Positions 33,932 through 43,166 are shown, counted from the stretch's first letter. The stretch: DNA of 64,000 bases from Streptomyces sp. cf386 (GCF_900103585.1 NZ_FNHV01000007.1:1-64000); one strand, 5' to 3'. Made by a program: numbers and translations. Notes: a model not told the origin generated them from the sequence alone.

Positions 33932-34687
33932 ATGCCGACGCCCCCACTGCTGCCCAACTCCGCCACCGAACCCGACGGTTCCGCAGTCATCCGCGTCCTC
34001 AGCTACAACATCCGCTCGATGCGCGACGACACCGACGCCCTCGCCCGGGTGATCAGCGCCTGCGCCCCCGACCTGGTCCTCATCCAGGAAGCCCCCCGCT
34101 TCTTCCGCTGGCGCAAGAAGCTCGCCCGCCTGGCCCGCGCGGCGAACCTCGTCGTCCTCACCGGCGGCGCCACCACCACGGGCCCCGCGATCCTGTGCGA
34201 CCTGAGGGCCACCGTGGAGCGAACGGAGGACATCCTCCTCCCGCTCACGCCCGGACTCCACAGGCGCGGCTTCGCCACGGCGGTGGTCCGCTTCGGCGGC
34301 GCCCGCCTCGGCGTGCTCTGCTGTCACCTCTCCCTGCAGACGGACGAGCGCTACGCACAGGGCGGCATGCTCCTGGACCGCCTCGCCGGCCTGGGCGTGG
34401 ACCATGCGATCGCCGGCGGCGACCTCAACGACCGCCCCACCGGCCGCACCTTCCGCCGCCTCGCCGACAGCCTCCAGGACTGCTGGGCCACCACCCCCTG
34501 GGGCGGTGAGTACAGCTCGACCCCGCTCGACCCCCACCAGCGCATCGACGCGATCTTCGCCACCAAGGGCATCGAGGTACTCGGCTGCGGCGTCCCCGTC
34601 GGCCACCCCGGTGTGACGCAGACAGACCTGAGGGCGGCCACGGACCACCTTCCGGTCCTGGCCGCCCTCAGAATTCCCGCGCTCTAG
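33932..34687 (+). CDS. Endonuclease/exonuclease/phosphatase-family protein
   Basis: Protein of 251 residues in the EEP (DNase I-like) fold: IRVLSYNIRSM at the start, LVLIQEAP (metal glutamate), GGDLNDRPTGR and the terminal TDHLPVLAAL. Substrates of the fold range from DNA to phospholipids; none can be chosen. TAAATT lies 7 bases before the ATG with no Shine-Dalgarno, as for leaderless mRNAs. Its end overlaps the convergent membrane-protein gene by 4 bp. Confidence 0.88.
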   Translation: MPTPPLLPNSATEPDGSAVIRVLSYNIRSMRDDTDALARVISACAPDLVLIQEAPRFFRWRKKLARLARAANLVVLTGGATTTGPAILCDLRATVERTEDILLPLTPGLHRRGFATAVVRFGGARLGVLCCHLSLQTDERYAQGGMLLDRLAGLGVDHAIAGGDLNDRPTGRTFRRLADSLQDCWATTPWGGEYSSTPLDPHQRIDAIFATKGIEVLGCGVPVGHPGVTQTDLRAATDHLPVLAALRIPAL

Positions 34688-35334
34688 ACGACCGCACCCC
34701 GCCCGGGATCGTCGTCGTCATCGTCGTCCGTCTTCATCCGCATCACCAGCGTGGCGAACCCGCCCAGGAACCCGCCGATGCCCAGCGTGGCCAGCCACCA
34801 CGTCATCTCCCAGCCGAACAGGACGGCGAGCAGCAGCAGGATCGGCCCGCCGATCACCGCGAGCCAGGCGAACTTCGCGGTCGCGTCGGCGGCGGGCAGC
34901 GGCGGCGGCTCGGGCGGTACGAAGTGGCCCTCGTCGTCGGTGTCGAAGTCGTCGTCGGTCGGCTCGGGCGCGCTGTAGTCACGCGGTCCGCCGCCGACGC
35001 CGGGCGCGAAGGAGACGGAGCTGCCGAGCGGCCTGGGCGGCGCGTCCTCCCTGGACTCCCCGCCCTTGTCGCCCTGCTCGTCCGCCCCGTCCTTGGTGCC
35101 CTTGGACCGGTCGTCCGCCCTGTCGTCCGAGTCGTCATTCGCGTCGGACTCCAGCAGCGCCAGGTCCTCCACCGACTTGAACGGCTTCGCGCCCGGCGGG
35201 TCCGGCGGCTCCTGGCCGTATCCGGACACGATGGCGGCCCAGGCGGCGTCCTCGTCGAACGGGACGTGCTGCTCTTCCGGCTCGCGATCGTCGCGGTCCT
35301 CGCGCCTCTCACGGTCGGAGTCGTGCTCAGCCAC
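34684..35334 (-). CDS. Acidic two-helix membrane protein
   Basis: Protein of 216 residues. The first 150 residues are hydrophilic, strongly acidic and probably disordered; two membrane helices follow (about 152-172 and 177-197, FAWLAVIGGPILLLLAVLF and MTWWLATLGIGGFLGGFATLV) and a poly-Asp tail. Function unknown. The GTG at 35334 follows AAGGGAC and overlaps the end of the alpha/beta hydrolase gene by 8 bp, so the two are coupled. Confidence 0.78.
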   Translation of the reverse strand: MAEHDSDRERREDRDDREPEEQHVPFDEDAAWAAIVSGYGQEPPDPPGAKPFKSVEDLALLESDANDDSDDRADDRSKGTKDGADEQGDKGGESREDAPPRPLGSSVSFAPGVGGGPRDYSAPEPTDDDFDTDDEGHFVPPEPPPLPAADATAKFAWLAVIGGPILLLLAVLFGWEMTWWLATLGIGGFLGGFATLVMRMKTDDDDDDDPGRGAVV

Positions 35335-36106
35335 GTGCGGTCGTCCCTTCCTTGCCCACGCCGATTGCGAGCCGGCCGATGAAGCCGAGGCTCTCCTCGA
35401 AGATCCGGTCCGCGTCATGGTCCAACGTCGCGACATGGAAGCTCTGTTCCAGCACGACCTCCGATACGTCCGTGGACGACACCCTGCTCAGGATCCGGCC
35501 CGAGTCCGCCGCCGGCACGATGTGGTCCTGGGCGCTGCGCAGAAGCAGCAGCGGCTGGGTGACCTGCGGCAACTCGCCGTCGACCAGGCGGAAGAAGGTC
35601 CGCAGGGAGTGGGCCGCGTGCAACGGCACCCGGTCGTACCCGATCTCGGCGCCGCCTTCCTTCGCTATGTCACTGGCGATCCCCTTCGTCGTACGGACGA
35701 AGTGGCGGGACACCGGAAGGGTGTACGCCGACAGGCCGTGCACCTTGTTCGCCGGGTTGACGACGACCACGCCGGCGACGTCCTCCCCGTGCTTCGCGGC
35801 GAGCCGCAGCGCGAGGGCGCCGCCCATCGACAGACCGGCCACGAAGACCCGCTCGCAGCGGTCGCGCAGGGTGCGCAGGGCCCGGTCCACCTCGGCGTAC
35901 CAGTCCTGCCAGCCGGTGAGCGCCATGTCCTCCCAGCGCGTGCCGTGCCCCGGCAGCAGGGGCAGCGAGACGGTGAGCCCGTGCTCGGCGAGATGCTCCG
36001 CCCAGGGGCGCAGCGACTGGGGAGAACCGGTGAAGCCATGGCAGAGGAGGACCCCGACCTCCCCGCCCTCGAAGCGGTACGGCTCGGCTCCAGGAAGGAC
36101 CGGCAC
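35327..36106 (-). CDS. Alpha/beta hydrolase, carboxylesterase/monoacylglycerol lipase type
   Basis: Protein of 259 residues related to Est30/monoacylglycerol lipases. Oxyanion region LLCHGFTGSPQSL, nucleophile Ser in AGLSMGGALAL, acid in SAQDHIVP and His in SFHVATLDHD are visible. The GTG start has AGGAGACC upstream. It is divergent from the acyltransferase gene, and an acyl-glycerol or phospholipid substrate would suit that setting. Confidence 0.88.
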   Translation of the reverse strand: MPVLPGAEPYRFEGGEVGVLLCHGFTGSPQSLRPWAEHLAEHGLTVSLPLLPGHGTRWEDMALTGWQDWYAEVDRALRTLRDRCERVFVAGLSMGGALALRLAAKHGEDVAGVVVVNPANKVHGLSAYTLPVSRHFVRTTKGIASDIAKEGGAEIGYDRVPLHAAHSLRTFFRLVDGELPQVTQPLLLLRSAQDHIVPAADSGRILSRVSSTDVSEVVLEQSFHVATLDHDADRIFEESLGFIGRLAIGVGKEGTTARG

Positions 36107-36188
36107 CTTACGGTCTCCTGTTCGTGAGAGGGACGGTGTGCTTCACCGTACGCGACCGTACTGACACCGACCAGGGCCGTCGGACTCT

Positions 36189-36216
36189 TTGACAGTGCTC
36201 CGGGTTAAGGTCTGAT
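36189..36216 (+). promoter_or_regulatory. Promoter of the acyltransferase gene
   Basis: A consensus TTGACA (36189-36194) and TCTGAT (36211-36216) are 16 bp apart, with AGGAGG following at 36228-36233. Confidence 0.6.
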
Positions 36217-36239
36217 CGACAGACACAGGAGGCACTCGG

Positions 36240-36974
36240 TTGTTGTACGGCGCGATGAAGGTGACCATCGGGGGACCGTTGAAGGTCGCCTTCAGGCCTT
36301 GGGTGGAAGGCCTGGAGAACATTCCCACCGAGGGCCCTGCGATCCTCGCGAGCAACCATCTGTCCTTCTCCGACTCGTTCTTCCTGCCCGCGGTCCTCGA
36401 CCGCAAGGTCACCTTCATCGCGAAGGCCGAGTACTTCACCACCCCGGGAGTCAAGGGCCGGCTGACGGCCGCGTTCTTCAAGGGTGTCGGCCAGCTGCCC
36501 GTGGACCGCTCCGGCGCGCGCGGGGCGGGGGAGGCGGCGATCAAGAGCGGCATAGAGGTCCTTGAGCGCGGCGAGCTGTTCGGCATCTACCCGGAGGGCA
36601 CCCGCTCGCCCGACGGCCGCCTCTACCGGGGCAAGCCCGGCGGCCTCGCGCGCGTGGCGCTCGCCACCGGCGCGCCGGTCATCCCGGTCGCCATGATCGA
36701 CACGGAGAAGATCCAGCCGCCCGGAAAGGTCATGCCGAAGCTGATGCGCCCGGGCATCCGGATCGGCGAGCCCCTGGACTTCAGCCGGTACCAGGGCATG
36801 GAGCACGACCGGTTCGTGCTCCGCGCGGTGACCGACGAGGTCATGTACGAGATCATGAAGCTCTCCGGCCAGGAGTACGTCGACATCTACGCGACCGCCG
36901 CCAAGCGGCAGATCGCGGACGCGGCGAAGGCCGAGAAGGAACAAGCGCGCAAGAAGAAGGAACAGCCCGAATAG
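36240..36974 (+). CDS. 1-acylglycerol-3-phosphate acyltransferase (PlsC-like)
   Basis: Phospholipid acyltransferase of 244 residues. Block I NHLSFSDSFF (HxxxxD-type), block II around LPVDRSGARG, block III YPEGTRSPDG and block IV VIPVAMI are present. It adds an acyl chain to lysophosphatidic acid or a related lipid. It starts at tandem TTG codons just after a perfect AGGAGG; the ATG six codons on is a less likely start. The C-terminus is Lys/Glu-rich. It occupies the position of mycobacterial Rv2182c. Confidence 0.92.
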   Translation: MLYGAMKVTIGGPLKVAFRPWVEGLENIPTEGPAILASNHLSFSDSFFLPAVLDRKVTFIAKAEYFTTPGVKGRLTAAFFKGVGQLPVDRSGARGAGEAAIKSGIEVLERGELFGIYPEGTRSPDGRLYRGKPGGLARVALATGAPVIPVAMIDTEKIQPPGKVMPKLMRPGIRIGEPLDFSRYQGMEHDRFVLRAVTDEVMYEIMKLSGQEYVDIYATAAKRQIADAAKAEKEQARKKKEQPE

Positions 36975-37017
36975 AGTCGGCCGCAGCAGGGTCGAGGGGG
37001 CAAAGGGGTGGGGGCAA

Positions 37018-38247
37018 GTGGCCGAGCGTGAGCGGGTCATGAGGATGTCGGTCGAGCAGCCGTTGTGGCGTGCGCTCACCGGCTACCGGGTGCTGACCCT
37101 GGTGTACGCGATCGGGCTGTTCATCAGCGCGTATGACGAGGTGGCCCGGCCCTGGGTGGCCATCGCCTACTTCGCCGTACTGACCGTCTGGACGCTGGCC
37201 ACCCTGCCCAGGGTCGCGAACGCCGCGAACTGCACCCGGCGCTTCCTCGCCGTGGACCTCACCATCGCCCTGGCCGGCATCCTGCTCACCCGGCTCGCCG
37301 AGACGCCCGCGCGGATCGACGCCGGGGCCCCGACCCTGCCGTCGATCTGGACCGCGGGCGCCGTGCTGGCGTTCGCCATCAAGGGCGGCTGGCGCTGGGC
37401 CGCCTTCGCCTCGACGCTGGTCGCCGCCGCCAACCTGATCCACCGCTCCGGTGTGCCGACCCGTGACACCGTCCACATGGTGCTCCTCGTCTGGATCGCC
37501 TCCATCGCCATCGGCTACGTCGTCGAGGTCGCCCGCGCCTCCGAGCGCACCCTCGCCCGCGCCCTGGAGATCGAGGCGGCCACGCGTGAGCGGGAGAGGC
37601 TCGCCCGGGACATCCACGACAGCGTGCTCCAGGTGCTGGCGATGGTGCAGCGGCGCGGCGCCGTCATCGGCGGCGAGGCGGCCGAGCTGGGCCGCATGGC
37701 CGGCGAGCAGGAGGTGGCGCTGCGCACCCTGGTCTCGGGCGGGTTGGTGCCCGTGCCGCGGGTGTCCGAGGACGCCGCGCACGGGGCGGTCGTACGGACC
37801 GTGGAAGTGCCGGACGACTCCACCGGTCCCGTCGATCTCCGCGCGCTGCTCGCCCCGTACGCCGGCGCCATGGTGAACCTCGCCGAACCCGGCGCTCCGG
37901 TGCCGCTGGCGCCGGCCGCGGCGCGGGAGCTGGCCGCCGCCGTCGGGGCCGCCCTGGACAACGTCCGTAAGCACGCGGGGGAGCACGCGCGCGCGTGGAT
38001 CCTCGTCGAGGACGAGCCCGACGAGGTGATCGTCACCGTGCGGGACGACGGACCCGGCATCCCCGAGGGCCGGCTCGCGCAGGCCGAGGGCGAGGGGCGG
38101 CTCGGGGTCGCCCTGTCGATCCGGGGGCGACTGCGGGACCTCGGCGGCAGCGCCGAGCTGATCTCGGTGCCGGGGCAGGGCACCGAAGTGGAACTGAAAG
38201 TACCGAAGGACAGCAGCGCTTCACGGGGGAAGGCGGAGCAGCGATGA
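37018..38247 (+). CDS. macS: Sensor histidine kinase MacS
   Basis: NarL-partner type kinase of 409 residues with five predicted N-terminal membrane helices (about 24-165), HisKA_3 dimerisation domain with phospho-acceptor His200 in LARDIHDSVLQVL, and a HATPase region (LDNVRKHAG, VRDDGPGIPEGRL). Sequence and gene order match MacS of Streptomyces, which with MacR affects morphology and actinorhodin production. It starts at a GTG and ends in an ATGA overlap with macR. Confidence 0.88.
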   Translation: MAERERVMRMSVEQPLWRALTGYRVLTLVYAIGLFISAYDEVARPWVAIAYFAVLTVWTLATLPRVANAANCTRRFLAVDLTIALAGILLTRLAETPARIDAGAPTLPSIWTAGAVLAFAIKGGWRWAAFASTLVAAANLIHRSGVPTRDTVHMVLLVWIASIAIGYVVEVARASERTLARALEIEAATRERERLARDIHDSVLQVLAMVQRRGAVIGGEAAELGRMAGEQEVALRTLVSGGLVPVPRVSEDAAHGAVVRTVEVPDDSTGPVDLRALLAPYAGAMVNLAEPGAPVPLAPAAARELAAAVGAALDNVRKHAGEHARAWILVEDEPDEVIVTVRDDGPGIPEGRLAQAEGEGRLGVALSIRGRLRDLGGSAELISVPGQGTEVELKVPKDSSASRGKAEQR

Positions 38248-38945
38248 CGGACACCGCGAACGGAACGGACGGCAGGCCGGGCACGATCAAGGTCATGGTG
38301 GTCGACGACCACCCCATGTGGCGCGACGCGGTCGCCCGCGACCTGGCCGAGTCCGGCTTCGACGTGGTCGCCACCGCGGGCGACGGCGACCAGGCCGTAC
38401 GCCGGGCCAAGGCCGCCGCCCCCGACGTCCTCGTGCTCGACCTCAACCTGCCCGCCAAGCCCGGTGTCCAGGTCTGCAAGGAGCTCGTCGGCCACAACCC
38501 GGCGCTGCGCGTCCTCGTCCTGTCCGCCAGCGGCGAGCACGCCGACGTCCTGGAGGCCGTGAAGTCCGGCGCCACCGGCTATCTGCTGAAGTCGGCGTCC
38601 ACGGAGGAACTGCTGGACGCGGTGCGCCGTACCGCCGTCGGCGACCCGGTGTTCACGCCGGGCCTGGCCGGACTGGTCCTCGGTGAGTACCGCCGCCTCG
38701 CCTCCGAGCCCACGCCCGCCGCCTCCGACGCCGACCAGCCGGGGGCCCCGCAGCTCACCGAGCGCGAGACCGAGGTGCTGCGGCTCGTCGCCAAGGGCCT
38801 GAGCTACAAGCAGATCGCCGAGCGCCTGGTCATCTCCCACCGCACGGTCCAGAACCACGTCCAGAACACCCTCGGCAAGCTTCAGCTGCACAACCGCGTG
38901 GAGTTGGTGCGGTACGCGATAGAGCGGGGTCTCGACGACGAGTGA
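38244..38945 (+). CDS. macR: LuxR/NarL-family response regulator MacR
   Basis: Response regulator of 233 residues: receiver with Asp21/Asp22, phosphoacceptor Asp66 (VLVLDLNLP) and Lys116; C-terminal LuxR helix-turn-helix LTERETEVLRLVAKGLSYKQIAERL followed by SHRTVQNHVQNTLGKL. The ATG overlaps the macS stop, so the pair is coupled. Confidence 0.9.
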   Translation: MTDTANGTDGRPGTIKVMVVDDHPMWRDAVARDLAESGFDVVATAGDGDQAVRRAKAAAPDVLVLDLNLPAKPGVQVCKELVGHNPALRVLVLSASGEHADVLEAVKSGATGYLLKSASTEELLDAVRRTAVGDPVFTPGLAGLVLGEYRRLASEPTPAASDADQPGAPQLTERETEVLRLVAKGLSYKQIAERLVISHRTVQNHVQNTLGKLQLHNRVELVRYAIERGLDDE

Positions 38946-39045
38946 CTCGCGCCCTCGGCGACGAGTGATCGTCGGCCGTTTGCTTGACGGCGCGTAAACC
39001 AAACACCCGCCGGTTCACCGGAATTGCCGTACCGACCCATCCCGC

Positions 39046-39069
39046 TGTGACCTGGATCACCATTAGCGT
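39046..39069 (+). promoter_or_regulatory. Crp-like operator and -10 before pfkA
   Basis: TGTGA-CCTGGA-TCACC (39046-39061) matches the CRP consensus TGTGAN6TCACA at nine of ten fixed positions. TAGCGT (39064-39069), a good -10, follows directly, so a bound Crp dimer would cover the -35 and spacer. The remaining 160-bp gap contains only GC-rich inverted stretches. Confidence 0.55.
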
Positions 39070-39105
39070 GGCCTCACCAGGCAACCGCGGCGAAGGGACA
39101 TTTCC

Positions 39106-40134
39106 ATGCGGGTCGGAGTACTGACCGGAGGCGGCGACTGCCCCGGTCTCAACGCCGTCATCCGGGCCGTCGTCCGCAAGGGCGTGCAGGAGTACGGCTA
39201 TGACTTCGTCGGCTTCCGGGACGGCTGGCGAGGTCCGCTCGAGAACGACACCATCCGTCTCGACATCCCCGCCGTGCGCGGCATCCTGCCCCGCGGCGGC
39301 ACCATCCTCGGCTCCTCGCGCACCAACCCCCTGAAGCAGGAGAACGGCATCCGCCGGATCAAGGAGAACCTCGCCAAGCAGGAGGTGGAGGCGCTCATCG
39401 CCATCGGCGGCGAGGACACCCTCGGCGTCGCCACCCGACTGTCCGACGAGTACGGCGTGCCCTGCGTCGGCGTACCGAAGACGATCGACAACGACCTGTC
39501 CGCCACCGACTACACCTTCGGCTTCGACACCGCCGTCGGCATCGCGACGGAGGCCATCGACCGGCTGCACACCACCGCCGAGTCCCATATGCGCGTCCTG
39601 GTCTGCGAGGTGATGGGCCGTCACGCCGGCTGGATCGCCATCCACTCCGGGCTGGCCGGCGGCGCCAACGTCATCCTCATCCCCGAGCAGCGCTTCGACG
39701 TCGACAAGGTCTGCGCCTGGATCACCTCGCGCTTCAAGGCGTCGTACGCCCCGATCGTGGTCGTCGCCGAGGGTGCCATGCCGCAGGACGGCGACATGGT
39801 GCTGAAGGACGAGTCGCTGGACTCCTTCGGGCACGTCCGGTTGTCCGGGGTCGGCGAATGGCTGGCCAAGGAGATCGAGAAGCGCACGGGCAAGGAAGCC
39901 CGTACGACGGTCCTCGGGCACATCCAGCGCGGCGGCACCCCCAGCGCCTTCGACCGCTGGCTCGCCACCCGTTTCGGGCTGCACGCCATCGAGGCCGTCC
40001 GCGACCGCGACTTCGGCAAGATGGTCGCCCTGCGCGGCACGGACATCGTCCGCGTCCCGATCGCGGACGCCACGGCCAAGCTGAAGACGGTGGATCCGAA
40101 GCTGTACGAGGAGGTCGGCGTCTTCTTCGGCTGA
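39106..40134 (+). CDS. pfkA: 6-phosphofructokinase (group III, PPi-type signature)
   Basis: Phosphofructokinase of 342 residues. Substrate motifs GGGDCPGLNAVIR, PKTIDNDL and MGRHAGW are intact. The residue pair that distinguishes phosphoryl donors is Asp104 (GGEDT) and Lys125 (PKTIDND), the combination seen in pyrophosphate-using enzymes, whereas ATP enzymes have Gly at 104. Streptomyces carries several PfkA paralogues, so donor use needs testing. A Crp-like box lies in its promoter. Confidence 0.93.
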   Translation: MRVGVLTGGGDCPGLNAVIRAVVRKGVQEYGYDFVGFRDGWRGPLENDTIRLDIPAVRGILPRGGTILGSSRTNPLKQENGIRRIKENLAKQEVEALIAIGGEDTLGVATRLSDEYGVPCVGVPKTIDNDLSATDYTFGFDTAVGIATEAIDRLHTTAESHMRVLVCEVMGRHAGWIAIHSGLAGGANVILIPEQRFDVDKVCAWITSRFKASYAPIVVVAEGAMPQDGDMVLKDESLDSFGHVRLSGVGEWLAKEIEKRTGKEARTTVLGHIQRGGTPSAFDRWLATRFGLHAIEAVRDRDFGKMVALRGTDIVRVPIADATAKLKTVDPKLYEEVGVFFG

Positions 40135-40207
40135 CCGCATCAGAAGGCTGCCCCACGGGGTTGTGGGCCGTATATTCGGCCCACAACCCCACCAAAAGGG
40201 AGCGGCC

Positions 40208-41203
40208 TTGGAGATCCTGGCCTTCGGCGTGCAGGCGGACGAGAAGCCCCTGATCGAGCGCGCCTTCCAGGGCCACCACGAGGTCCGCTGCCTGGACGTC
40301 TTCCTCAACGAGGACACCGCCCTGATCGCCACCGGCTACGAGGTCGTCTGCACCAGCGTCAACTGCGACCTCGGCCGGCGCGTCCTGCAGACCCTCGCGG
40401 CCGGCGGCACCCGGATGGTCGCCCAGCGCTCCACCGGCTTCAACAACATCGACCTCTTGGTCGCCGAGCGCCTCGCCATGACGGTCGCCCGGGTCTCGTA
40501 CTACTCGCCCCACTCCGTGGCCGAGTTCGCCTGGACCCTCGCCATGGCGGTCAACCGCCGGATCGTCCGCGCCTCCACGCGCACGCGTGACTTCGACTTC
40601 CGCCTCGACGGCCTGATGGGCCGCGACATGCACGGCCGCACCGCGGGCATCCTCGGCACCGGAAAGATCGGCGAGGCCTTCACCCGCATCGCCCACGGCT
40701 TCGGCATGAACCTGCTCGGCTGGGACGTCGCCGAGAACCCCGCCTGCCTGCAGCTCGGCATGCGCTACGTCCCCAAGGACCAGCTCCTCGCCGAGTCCGA
40801 CCTGGTCAGCCTGCACGTCCCCCTGATGCCGGAGACGCGCCGGCTCATCGACGCGGACGCCCTGAGGACGATGAAGGACGACGCGATCCTCATCAACTCC
40901 AGCCGCGGCGGCCTCATCGACACCGCGGCCCTGGTCGCCGAGCTGCGCGACGGCCGTTTCACGGGGGTCGGCCTCGACGTGTACGAGGCGGAGGCGGGCC
41001 TGTTCTTCCTCGACAAGTCCCTCGAGGCCGTCGGGGACGACACCCTGGCCCGCCTCGTCACCTTCCCGAACGTCCTGGTCACGTCCCACCAGGCGTACTA
41101 CACCGAGGACGCCGTCGGCCAGATCATCGAGACCACGCTGGAGAACGTCCTCGACTACAGGGCGGGCCGCCGCTCCGAGAACGTGCTGGTGCCGCGCAGC
41201 TGA
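40208..41203 (+). CDS. D-lactate / D-2-hydroxyacid dehydrogenase
   Basis: NAD-dependent enzyme of 331 residues. The Rossmann loop GILGTGKIGEAF, catalytic Arg in INSSRGGLIDT, Glu in GLDVYEAEAGLFF and His in TSHQAYYTEDA match LdhA-type D-lactate dehydrogenases. It starts at TTG (40208-40210) six bases after AAGGGAG; no ATG or GTG fits better. It follows pfkA and could drain pyruvate to D-lactate during oxygen limitation. Its 3' end overlaps the convergent trpEG gene by 49 bp. Confidence 0.9.
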   Translation: MEILAFGVQADEKPLIERAFQGHHEVRCLDVFLNEDTALIATGYEVVCTSVNCDLGRRVLQTLAAGGTRMVAQRSTGFNNIDLLVAERLAMTVARVSYYSPHSVAEFAWTLAMAVNRRIVRASTRTRDFDFRLDGLMGRDMHGRTAGILGTGKIGEAFTRIAHGFGMNLLGWDVAENPACLQLGMRYVPKDQLLAESDLVSLHVPLMPETRRLIDADALRTMKDDAILINSSRGGLIDTAALVAELRDGRFTGVGLDVYEAEAGLFFLDKSLEAVGDDTLARLVTFPNVLVTSHQAYYTEDAVGQIIETTLENVLDYRAGRRSENVLVPRS

Positions 41204-43056
41204 CCCACCAGTTCGCGTACGACGGCGGCGCCGTTCAGCGTCAGGACCGACTCGGGGTGGAACTGCACACCGGCGAAGCCCGGGCCGCGTACGGCATGGA
41301 CCTCCCCGTTGCCGGCCCGGCTGACCTCGACGCCGTGCTCGGCCAGCTCCGCGTACGCCTCGTCGTCGCAGCGCGCCACGAAGCTGTTGTAGAAGCCGAC
41401 GGTCTCCGGCCGCCCGAACAGGTCGATCGTCGTCTGCGCGCCCTGGTAGGGCACTTCCTTCCGTACGATCTGCAGCCCCAGCTCGGCCGCGATCAGCTCG
41501 TGCCCGAGGCAGACGCCGAGGACACCGTGCCGGTTGTTCCTGATCACCTCGGCGGTGAGGTCGCGCAGGAGCAGCATCTTCGGGTCGGCGAGATCGACAG
41601 GGTCACCCGGCCCGGGGCCGAGCACGACCGGCCCCTCGTGCGCCCTCACCGCCTCCCGCAGCCCGGGTTCGGCGTAGCCTTGGACGGTCACCTCCAGGCC
41701 GCTCGACCGCAGGACGTGCGCCAGCATCGCCGTGAAGGTGTCCTCCCCGTCGACGACCAGGGCGTGTCCGGTCAGTTCCGCGGACCGCTCCTGCATCCGC
41801 AGCCAGAACGGGGCCAGCGACGCCCGGCGCCCGTCGAGCGCGGCACGCACGCGTGGATCGTCGGCGAGATGCACGCGCGCGTGCTCCCCACGCGGCCGGG
41901 ACGGACGTACGCCCAGGGCCGCCAGCACTCCCGCCGCCTTCGCGTGGGTCTCCGCGACCTCGCTCTCGGGGTCCGATCCGCGCACGAGGGTGGCGCCGAC
42001 CGGCACCCGCAGCCGGCCGTCCGCGTCGATGTCGGCGGTGCGGATGAGGATGGGGGAGTCGAGGGTCTGGGCCCCGACGGAACCTTCCCGCCCGCCGCCC
42101 GCGTACCGGCCGAGCAGCGCCAGCGCCCCCGCGTAGTAGCCGCGCCCGCCGACCTCGTGCCGCTCGATCACCCGGCAGGCGTTCTGCACGGGCGAGCCGG
42201 TGACGGTGGCCGCGAACATGGTCTCCTTCAGAACCTCCCGCACATCCAGCGAGGACTTCCCGCGCAGCTCGTACTCGGTGTGCGCGAGGTGCGCCATCTC
42301 CTTGAGCCGGGGTCCGACGACCACCCCGCCCATGTCACCGACGGTGCACATCATCTTGAGCTCCTCGTCGACGACCATCGACAGCTCCTCGATCTCCTTG
42401 CCGTCGGCGAGGAAGTCGAGCAGGTGCTCGGGCGTCGGCCCTTCGGCGGGGTAGCGGTACGTCCCGCTGATCGGGTTCATGATCACGGTCCCGCCGGACA
42501 TCCGCACATGCACCTCGGGGCTCGCCCCGACCAGCGTCCGCTCCCCGGTGTGCACGACGAAGGTCCAGTACGCGCCCCGCTCGCCCACCAGCAGCCGCCG
42601 GAACAGACTCAGGGCATCGGCCCGTCCGAACCCGGGGATCTCACCCTCGTACGTCCGCCGGATCACGAAGTTCGCGCCCTCGCCCCGCCCGATCTCGTCC
42701 CGCAGCACCCGCCCGACGATCTCCGCGTACTCCTCGTCGCCGACGTCGAAGCCACCGCCCTCGACGCGCACATCGTGGGACGGGAGCTGCTCAAGGGCTA
42801 CGGCCAGCGGGATGCCGTACGACTCCTCGGGGGTGAGCACCGACAGGGGCGTGCCGTCGTCGCGGACGTCGAAGCCGCGCTCGCGGATCTGGCGGAAGGG
42901 GACGAGCGCGAGGCCCTCGTCGGGGAGGTCGGCGAGACGGTCGTAGGTGGCGACCGGTCCGATGAGGACCTCGACCGTGTCGTGGTCGTGTCCCGGGGTG
43001 CGGCGGCGCAGCAGGGCGAACGGACGGGGATCGTCCAGCAAGCCGAGCAGGTTCAT
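41155..43056 (-). CDS. Fused anthranilate synthase (TrpE-TrpG)
   Basis: Single-chain anthranilate synthase of 633 residues. The chorismate-binding TrpE part (about 1-395) has NPISGTYRYP, DEELKMMCTVGDMGG and ATVTGSPVQNA; the C-terminal glutamine amidotransferase (about 430-633) has LGPGPGD, nucleophile Cys in GVCLGHEL and His/Glu in VQFHPES. A Trp-rich leader and attenuator precede it, tying it to tryptophan supply rather than only to secondary metabolism, although fused enzymes also serve phenazine-type pathways. Tail-to-tail overlap with the D-lactate dehydrogenase gene. Confidence 0.93.
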   Translation of the reverse strand: MNLLGLLDDPRPFALLRRRTPGHDHDTVEVLIGPVATYDRLADLPDEGLALVPFRQIRERGFDVRDDGTPLSVLTPEESYGIPLAVALEQLPSHDVRVEGGGFDVGDEEYAEIVGRVLRDEIGRGEGANFVIRRTYEGEIPGFGRADALSLFRRLLVGERGAYWTFVVHTGERTLVGASPEVHVRMSGGTVIMNPISGTYRYPAEGPTPEHLLDFLADGKEIEELSMVVDEELKMMCTVGDMGGVVVGPRLKEMAHLAHTEYELRGKSSLDVREVLKETMFAATVTGSPVQNACRVIERHEVGGRGYYAGALALLGRYAGGGREGSVGAQTLDSPILIRTADIDADGRLRVPVGATLVRGSDPESEVAETHAKAAGVLAALGVRPSRPRGEHARVHLADDPRVRAALDGRRASLAPFWLRMQERSAELTGHALVVDGEDTFTAMLAHVLRSSGLEVTVQGYAEPGLREAVRAHEGPVVLGPGPGDPVDLADPKMLLLRDLTAEVIRNNRHGVLGVCLGHELIAAELGLQIVRKEVPYQGAQTTIDLFGRPETVGFYNSFVARCDDEAYAELAEHGVEVSRAGNGEVHAVRGPGFAGVQFHPESVLTLNGAAVVRELVGQLRGTSTFSERRPAL

Positions 43057-43118
43057 GGGTCCGTGCTCCTTCTCCGTGGATCAGTGGATGCGGCGGAGAG
43101 GAACGGCCCGGAAAACAC

Positions 43119-43145
43119 CGAAGGCCGCCCCTCGGGCGGCCTTCG
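43119..43145 (-). terminator. Tryptophan attenuator terminator
   Basis: A perfect 12-bp stem (43119-43130 with 43134-43145, CGAAGGCCGCCC) with a 3-nt loop, followed on the minus strand by GTGTTTTC, lies between the leader peptide and trpEG. Confidence 0.9.
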
Positions 43146-43166
43146 CGAAGTCTTGCGTACGCGCAG

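Noticed and set aside
31020..33947. Minus-strand open frame of about 975 codons opposite ArsA-like, DUF5304 and glkA
   Set aside because: No motifs and low-complexity Gly/Val/Asp-rich composition typical of antisense high-GC DNA.
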